Shown here in pieces: positions 44,323 through 51,767 of a DNA stretch of 51,767 nt; position 1 is the first letter of the stretch, and the number at the start of each line of letters is the position of its first letter. This stretch comes from Nemertoderma westbladi (taxonomy: Eukaryota > Xenacoelomorpha > Nemertodermatida > Nemertodermatidae), in the NCBI GenBank assembly GCA_032718475.1, contig JAUCBJ010004445.1, positions 1 through 51,767 of the forward strand, read 5' to 3'. The notes below the pieces were generated by a model. That model did not search any database and had not been told where the DNA came from. It saw only the letters and a list, made by a program, of their open reading frames with translations. The translations under genes and the position numbers were made by a program.

Positions 44323-44623
44323 GTCCGTCGAAGGGTTAGATTTCATAATGTTAGAGTTGCTAATATCTTAGAATTCCGAGCCGCTCCCCTGGTGAGAAAA
44401 TAAAAAAATTTGGTCAGTTCCTTCATCGAAAAGTCCCCCAGAATCCCAAGTTAACCTATATAGTTAGCGAGGGCCTGCGGCTTTAGGAGCGGCCGCGGTA
44501 TTCACTTCCCTCATAGCGGCCGCGGCGGTGTTGCGTCAAATGGAGAAATATTTATCCCACCAAGGTGGACCCAAAATGAAGTTATACTTAAAGAAAGACC
44601 ACGAGGTAAAGGGAAAAGTGTGG

Positions 44624-44643
44624 AGGGGGGGGGGGGGGGGGGG
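44624..44643. repeat. G run in 3-kb unit
   Basis: About 20 consecutive G; equivalents at about 47592-47611 and 50563-50581. Conserved in position but slightly different in length in the three units. Confidence 0.9.
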
Positions 44644-45150
44644 TATGCGTCGAATTACACGAGGGGAGACGAACTGGACTCGTTAATTTTATATTACTCG
44701 AAATTGTATGTAATATATTTTCGCTCCCAGTCTACACTCGTTCTATATACCGGTAACCCATTAATATTAATATATACTACTCAGTCGTTTGTACATAATA
44801 CGAAGCCTGTAAGTTATAGTCACCGAAACATTTCAGCTCGGAAATTATAATATATGAATCAAGGATGTCTCTCTTATGATCTACATAGAATAGATATGGT
44901 TATTGATACTGTTACATTGTGATAATGGATTCTAGGTTTCTTTCACTGGTGAATCCGTATAAAAGTTGAAGTAATAAAATTTAATTACAGAACCATAGTT
45001 CGAAGATCAGCATTTTTCATACCAGTCATTGCTTAGAAATTTTACAGGATAATATTTTTAATCTGACTTAAGTTGTTTAGGTTGAACAAAGTCTACATAG
45101 TAAACAACAGGTCCTCCAAAGAGTGTGTCTTTGGTATATTATATCATGAA

Positions 45151-45198
45151 GGGGGAAGTTAGATTCACTGCATAAATGCAGTTTATCTAACTTCCCCC
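45151..45198. repeat. Unit hairpin, copy 2
   Basis: GGGGGAAGTTAGAT pairs with ATCTAACTTCCCCC (14 bp), then a 3x3 internal loop, then CTGCAT-AA-ATGCAG. Identical in copies 3 and 4 (48119-48166 and 51089-51136). Confidence 0.85.
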
Positions 45199-46022
45199 AA
45201 ATATCTACTGTTGAATAAAATTGAAGCCATATATTAAGTCCGAAGAGGTGCGAGTTTTTTAATAAATTGTGTGGTCCATTTGTTATCTGATCTCTATTTA
45301 TTGTTTAAAGTTCATTTAAGATCACACTGGTTTTTAGAATATTACAACCTTATTTATTATTAATTTATACAATTGAACCCTTATAAGGACCGGTTATTTG
45401 TACACATACTCCTAATGCGCGCAGTAAGGTCCATACAACATATTAATATGAAAATAAATTATCTGCAACGAAAAGAACCCAATAATATACCATTTGACCT
45501 TATTAAAAAAAATTGCACATTTGCACACATATTTGCACAAGTGCACTTTAGCGGATCCTAAAGGTGGTTCCTATTTAACACACTTATGTCTATTCTCTAC
45601 CGATCTACGATGGTGCATGATCAAGTGTCAGTCACTAAAAGTGTCAAAAATCCAATTTAATAAATCGCGACATTTGCGATTTTGGACCATATTCATGGAC
45701 ATTTTACGTCACTTTATAGACATAAAAAGATAAACAAATGTTAAGATTATAGTTAGAAATCACTCCAAACTACATTTTAACCCAAGTAATAACATTCTAC
45801 GATGAATAGAACTGGAAATAATAGTGTTTGAAATATCGAAAAAATGTCCACTATTTAAGTGCATTTTGCACTAAGTGCACATGCGTCTTTTCCCAAGTTG
45901 TATCCTATTTCACACACTACAATCTATCCTCTATCCAATGAAAAAAGATTCAGATCAAACGGCCCAATAGAACCGAAGTTATTGATGTTTAAAAATAGTC
46001 ACTCGAAAATTTCAAATTATAT

Positions 46023-46099
46023 TGGTCACGTAGTCTAGTGGTTATCAATCATGTTAATGAAACCTAAGTTCGAGGGTATGAAATCCAATATTGACCATT
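46023..46099 (+). other. tRNA-like segment in 3-kb unit, copy 2
   Basis: TGGTCAC at the 5' side pairs with TTGACCA at the 3' side; A box intact; B box decayed to GGTATGAAATC. Confidence 0.45.
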
Positions 46100-48118
46100 C
46101 TTAATTTTTTGTAAAAAATTTTTTTTTTTATTTTTTCACTAAAATCGCTCTAACTTCGGTTCTGATGGTCCAAATTCAATAAAATTTGTATATTCTTTGC
46201 CGTAATTTTTTTTTCTATCTTTTGAGGGGGGGTCATTTTTGGCACCAAAAAAAAATGAAAAAAAGGGCCAAAATTACGCGATATTTTTCGACCCTTAAAA
46301 TTCGTAATTTTAATTATAAATGTTAAGAATAAAGATAGCGGAGTTAATTTGCTACATTTTACAGGTAGTTTTGGCGCAAAGAGCTAAATTATAATAGAAC
46401 AGCAGATTATTAAGAAAAAAACGTTTTTCGTCCCTTTTTTATAAATATTATATTTCACACGATCGTCTGCCGCTCCAGTTGTATAATAGCTTCGGCGCTG
46501 TAATTAACGCTGTTAGATAGATAATTTAACGCACTATAAGTCTGTGTAAACAAATCTCCCGTAAATTAAGTAGTTTTCGAGCTAGACAATTTCCCGCGAA
46601 GCGAGTTTGAAGCGCGAAATTTTATTTTTGGCCCTCATTTTTTTAATAGCGTCCGCGGAGCAAAACCGATAGCATATTTGAATTCCCCGTATCGATATTG
46701 ACTGTATAAAATGTACCTTAACCAACTAAAGTGAAAAATAAAAAATTATTCGATAAAAACTATTTTACATATTCTTGCCCTCTTTGGCCCCTATTGTTGA
46801 CATATTTGTTGAACCCCCACTCGATAGGAACGTAGCCCCAATGGTCTTCTACGAGTTTCAAAAAAGAATTAGTGGAATCCTACCCGCGTTGTCAAATTAA
46901 ACATTTCGGAAATAAAATTTCGAAAAAAAACGGACAAAAACGTAGAAATTTACGGCCCCTTTTTTCCACCCGAAATTTTAATAAATATCTTACCCCCATT
47001 CGATACGAAGGTAGTACCACTCTTCCCCTTTCCAACCGCGTTACTTTCGTCCCCGTACGATTAATAATAGCCGAGTTATAGAGGATTCCGCAAAGTCATT
47101 TTGTCCGTTTTTTCAACTTTGACGGACAATAGACGGAAAACAAGCCCGGAGGCGGGGTATTCCAAGATGTGGAAACGTCTAATTTAGACCCCCTCTTTCG
47201 ATTCTCGGTGTCTTTGGATGCGTCAAATAGAGGTTTTTTAAGAGTCCTAGTGAAAAAAAGACAAAAAAACCAGACAATTGTCCGTCATGTCCGTCAAAAC
47301 GATAGATTCGCTAAAAGCTCTGAAGAATCTTATTTTTTTGGCATTACGCGTCCCCCCTCGAAAAATCAAGAAAATCGTACGGCTGGAAATAGGTCGAATG
47401 GGGGGGGAACACCGTTTTCGCAGTAACTACGCGTCCTCTATGTAGACTGCGTCCTTTAGAGGGGCGGCGAATTCACCTCACTCGACGCCGCCCTTACTGA
47501 ATGTTTTTAAAAGATATTTCTTCCCACCAAGGTGGACCCAAAATGAAGTTATACTTAAAGAAAGACCACGAGGTAAAGGGAAAAGTGTGGAGGGGGGGGG
47601 GGGGGGGGGGGTATGCGTCGAATTACACGAGGGGAGACGAACTGGACTCGTTAATTTTATATTACTCGAAATTGTATGTAATATATTTTCGCTCCCAGTC
47701 TACACTCGTTCTATATACCGGTAACCCATTAATATTAATATATACTACTCAGTCGTTTGTACATAATACGAAGCCTGTAAGTTATAGTCACCGAAACATT
47801 TCAGCTCGGAAATTATAATATATGAATCAAGGATGTCTCTCTTATGATCTACATAGAATAGATATGGTTATTGATACTGTTACATTGTGATAATGGATTC
47901 TAGGTTTCTTTCACTGGTAAATCCGTATAAAAGTTGAAGTAATAAAATTGAATTACAGAACCATAGTTCGAAGATCAGCATTTTTCATACCAGTCATTGC
48001 TTAGAAATTTTACAGGATAATATTGTTAATCTGACTTAAGTTGTTTAGGTTGAACAAAGTCTACATAGTAAACAACAGGTCCTCCAAAGAGTGTGTCTTT
48101 GGTATATTATATCATGAA

Positions 48119-48166
48119 GGGGGAAGTTAGATTCACTGCATAAATGCAGTTTATCTAACTTCCCCC
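48119..48166. repeat. Unit hairpin, copy 3
   Basis: Same 48-nt hairpin as at 45151. Confidence 0.85.
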
Positions 48167-48992
48167 AAATATCTACTGTTGAATAAAATTGAAGCCATAT
48201 ATTAAGTCCGAAGAGGTGCGAGTCTTTTAATAAATTGTGTGGTCCATTTGTTATCTGATCTCTACTATTTATTGTTTAAAGTTCATTTAAGATCACACTG
48301 GTTTTTAGAATATTACAACCTTATTTATTATTAATTTATACAATTGAACCCTTATAAGGACCGGTTATTTGTACACATACTCCTAATGCGCTCAGTAAGG
48401 TCCATACAACATATTAATATGAAAATAAATTATCTGCAACGAAAAGAACCCAATAATACACCATTTGACCTTATTAAAAAAAATTGCACATTTGCACACA
48501 TATTTGCACAAGTGCACTTAAGCGGATCCTAAAGGTGGTTCCTATTTAACACACTTATGTCTATTCTCTACCGATCTACGATGGTGCATGATCAAGTGTC
48601 AGTCGCTAAAAGTGTCAAAAATCCAATTTAATAAATCGCGACATTTGCGATTTTGGACCATATTCATGGACATTTTAAGTCACTTTATAGACATAAAAAG
48701 ATAAACAAATGTTAAGATTATAGTTAGAAATCACTCCAAACTACATTTTAACCCAAGTAATAACATTCTACGATGAATAGAACTGGAAATAATAGTGTTT
48801 GAAATATCGAAAAAATGTCCACTATTTAAGTGCATTTTGCACTAAGTGCACAAGCGTCTTTTCCCAAGTTGTATCCTATTTCACACACTACAATCTATCC
48901 TCTATCCAATGAAAAAAGATTCAGATCAAACGGCCCAATAGAACCGAAGTTATTGATGTTTAAAAATAGTCACTCGAAAATTTCAAATTATA

Positions 48993-49070
48993 TTGGTCAC
49001 GTAGTCTAGTGGTTATCAATCATGTTAATGAAACCTAAGTTCGTGGGTACGAAATCCAATATTGACCATT
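48993..49070 (+). other. tRNA-like segment in 3-kb unit, copy 3
   Basis: As copy 2, with the B box reading GGTACGAAATC. Confidence 0.45.
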
Positions 49071-51088
49071 CTTATTTTTTTGTAAAAAAATTTTTTTTTA
49101 TTTTTTCACTAAAATCGCTCTAACTTCGGTTCTGATGGTCCAAATTCAATAAAATTTGTATATTCTTTGCCGTAATTTTTTTTTCTATCTTTTGAGAGGG
49201 GGTCATTTTTGGCCCCAAAAAAAAATGAAAAAAAGGGCCAAAATTACGCGATATTTTTCGACCCTTAAAATTCGTAATTTTAATTATAAATGTTAAGAAA
49301 AAAGATAGCGGAGTTAATTTGCTACATTTTACAGGTAGTTTTGGCGCAAAGAGCTAAATTATCATAGAGTAGCGATTTATTAAAAAAAAAAATTTTTTCG
49401 TCCCTTTTTTTAAATATTTTATTTCACACGATCGTCTGCCGCAGCAGTTGTATAAAAGCTAATGCGCTGTAACTAACGCTGTTAGATAGATAATTTAACG
49501 CACTATAAGTCTGTGTAAACAAATCTCCCGTAAGTTAAGTAGTTTTCGAGCTAGACGATTTCCCGCGAAGCAAGTTTGAAGGGCGAAATTTTATTTTTGG
49601 CCCTCATTTTTTTAATAGCGTCCGCGGAGCAAAACCGATAGCATATTTGAATTCCCCGTATCGATATTGACTGTATAAAATGTACCTTAACCAACTAAAG
49701 TGAAAAATAAAAAATTATTCGATAAAAACTATTTTACATATTCTTGCCCTCTTTGGCCCCTATTGTTGACATATTTGTTGTACCCCCACTCGATAGGAAC
49801 GTAGCCCCAATGGTCTTCTACGAGTTTCAAAAAAGAATTAGTGGAATCCTACCCGCGTTGTCAAATTAAACATTTCGGAAATAAAATTTCGAAAAAAGCC
49901 GGACAAAAACGTAGAAATTTACGGCCCCTTTTTTCCACCCGAAATTTTAATAAATATCTTACCCCCATTCGATACGAAGGTAGTACCACTCTTCCCCTTT
50001 CCAACCGCGTTACTTTCGTCCCCGTACGATTAATATTAGCCGAGTTATAGCGGATTCCGCAAAGTCATTTTGTCCGTTTTTTCAACTTTGACGGACAATA
50101 GACGGAAAACAAGCCCGGAGGCGGGGTATTCCAAGATGTGGAAACGTCTAATTTAGACCCCCTCTTTCGATTCTCGGTGTCTCTGGATGCGTCAAATAGA
50201 GGTTTTTTAAGAGTCCTAGTGAAAAAAAGACAAAAAAACCAGACAATTGTCCGTCATGTCCGTCAAAACGATAGATTCGCTAAAAGCTCTGAAGAATCTT
50301 ATTTTTTTGGCATTACGCGTCCCCCCTCGAAAAATCGAGAAAATCGTACGGCTGGAAATAGGTCGAATGGGGGGGGGAACACCGTTTTCGCAGTAACTAC
50401 GCGTCCTCTATGTAGACTGCGTCCTTTAGAGGGGCGGCGAATTCACCTCACTCGACGCCGCCCTTACTGAATGTTTTTAAAAGATATTTCTTCCCACCAA
50501 GGTGGGCCCAAAATGAAGTTATACTTAAAGAAAGACTACGATGTAAAGGTAAAAGCGTGGAGGGGGGGGGGGGGGGGGGGGTATGCGTCGAATGACACGA
50601 GGGGAGACGAACTGGACTCGTTAATTTTATATTACTCGAAATTGTATGTAATATATTTTCGCTCCCAGTCTACACTCGTTCTATATACCGGTAACCCATT
50701 AATATTAATATATACTACTCAGTCGTTTGTACATAATACGAAGTCTGTAAGTTATAGTCACTGAAACATTTCAGCTCGGAAATTATAATATATGAATCAA
50801 GGATGTCTCTCTTATGATCTACATAGAATAAATATGGTTATTGATACTGTTACATTGTGATAATGGATTCTAGGTTTCTTTCACTGGTAAATCCGTATAA
50901 ATTTTGAAGTAATAAAATTTAATTACAGAACCATTGTTCGAAGATCAGCATTATTCATGCCAGTCATTGCTTAGAAATTTTACAGGATAATATTGTTAAT
51001 CTGACTTAAGTTTTTTAGGTTGAACAAAGTCTACATAGTAAACAACAGGTCCTCCAAAGAGTGTGTCTTTGTTATATTATATCATGAA

Positions 51089-51136
51089 GGGGGAAGTTAG
51101 ATTCACTGCATAAATGCAGTTTATCTAACTTCCCCC
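51089..51136. repeat. Unit hairpin, copy 4
   Basis: Same 48-nt hairpin as at 45151; the unit then runs off the window end. Confidence 0.85.
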
Positions 51137-51767
51137 AAATATCCACTGATGATTAAAATTGAAGCAATATATTAAGTCCGAAAAGGTTCGAGTTTTTTAA
51201 TAAATTGTCTGGTCCATTTGTTATCTGATCTCTATTTATTGTTTAAAGTTCATTTAAGATCACACTGGTTTTTAGAATATTACAACCTTATTTATTATTA
51301 ATTTATACAATCGAACCCTTATAAGGACCGGTTATTTGTACACATACTCTTAATGCGCTCAGTAAGGTCCATACAACATATTAATATGAAAATAAATTAT
51401 CTGCAACGAAAAGAACCCAATAATAGACCATTTGACCTTATTAAAAAAAATTGCACATTTGCACCCATATTTGCACAAGTGCACTTTAGCGGATCCTAAA
51501 GGTGGTTCCTATTTAACACACTTATGTCTATTCTCTACCGATCTACGATGGTGCATGATCAAGTGTCAGTCGCTAAAAGTGTCAAAAATCCAATTTAATA
51601 AATCGCGACATTTGCGATTTTGGACCATATTCATGGACAGTTTAAGTCACTTTATAGACATAAAAAGATAAACAAATGTTAAGATTATAGTTAGAAATCA
51701 CTCCAAACTACATTTTAACCCAAGTAATAACATTCTACGATCAATAGAACTGGAAATAATAGTGTTT

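Larger units (their letters stand above)
41315..51767. repeat. ~2.97-kb tandem repeat, three copies plus a partial fourth
   Basis: The hairpin at the start of each unit falls at 41329, 45151, 48119 and 51089. Copies 2 and 3 are 2968 and 2970 bp; copy 1 is 3822 bp because an RT fragment interrupts it. Landmarks shared by all: hairpin, block with GTGCACTTTAGC and AAGTGTCAAAAATCCAATTT, a tRNA-like segment, TTTCCCGCGAAGC.AGTTTGA, CCCTATTG..GACATATTT, and in the full copies a G run then TATGCGTCGAAT. Copies 2 and 3 are very similar; copy 1 is clearly more diverged. No ORF longer than ~110 codons is shared, so no protein is assigned. The array continues past the window. Confidence 0.93.

Noticed and set aside
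42229-49070. Functional tRNA genes in the 3-kb units
   Set aside because: T stem does not pair and the B box is decayed in two of three copies.
47169-50764. Small frames shared by the 3-kb units (METSNLDPLF type and YASNYTRGDEL type) as genes
   Set aside because: Frame sharing is explained by high DNA identity between units; copy 1 lacks one of them and the other runs through a G homopolymer of changing length.

Overview
This is eukaryotic, almost certainly invertebrate metazoan, nuclear DNA. The coding sequence is split into short exons with GT-AG introns. The DNA is AT-rich and contains LINE and SINE relics, and the palindrome TAGGCCTA recurs. I cannot name the species. Two conserved host genes are recognisable and lie tail to tail. 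The first, on the plus strand, is ACMSD (2-amino-3-carboxymuconate-6-semialdehyde decarboxylase, kynurenine/NAD branch). It has five exons at 11002-11154, 18444-18621, 19919-20038, 29536-29700 and 30707-30891. They join without a frame break into 266 codons plus a stop; the first ~70 residues lie upstream of the window. The second, on the minus strand, is the 3' end of a glucose-6-phosphate/phosphate translocase (SLC37A4-like), with exons at 34994-35132 and 34626-34795.

More than half of the window is tandem repeat. Regions in order: a frameshifted zinc-knuckle ORF (757-2664); a 49-bp satellite (3932-7963); AT-rich intron with small degenerate repeats, a tRNA-like segment and a SINE (8100-11001); ACMSD exon; a putative antisense two-exon gene (12368-13504); an RTE-type LINE with another LINE piece nested inside it (14071-16980); a second SINE; two ACMSD exons; a 9.3-kb 29/30-bp array filling the next intron; ACMSD exon; a 12 x 71-bp array; final ACMSD exon; a 15-bp array of ~135 copies between the genes; a 32-bp array against the SLC37A4 stop codon; SLC37A4 exons; hairpin and foldback elements; a nearly intact LINE (36695-40457, minus strand) flanked by a 13-bp duplication; and a ~2.97-kb tandem unit in 3+ copies to the window end.

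The most striking observation concerns two consecutive ACMSD introns. In each, the tandem-repeat unit is the gene's own 3' splice site: the end of the intron (pyrimidine tract plus AG) together with the first codons of the next exon. The 30-bp unit repeats about 285 times and the 71-bp unit exactly 12 times, and each array ends in register at the real exon. The last intron-exon junctions of ACMSD have therefore been multiplied into hundreds of potential acceptor sites. Because one unit is 30 nt, upstream acceptor choice would insert in-frame blocks of ten residues. I know of no named element class that does this. It may be a duplication process biased to splice acceptors, or an unusual regulatory design; the sequence alone cannot decide.
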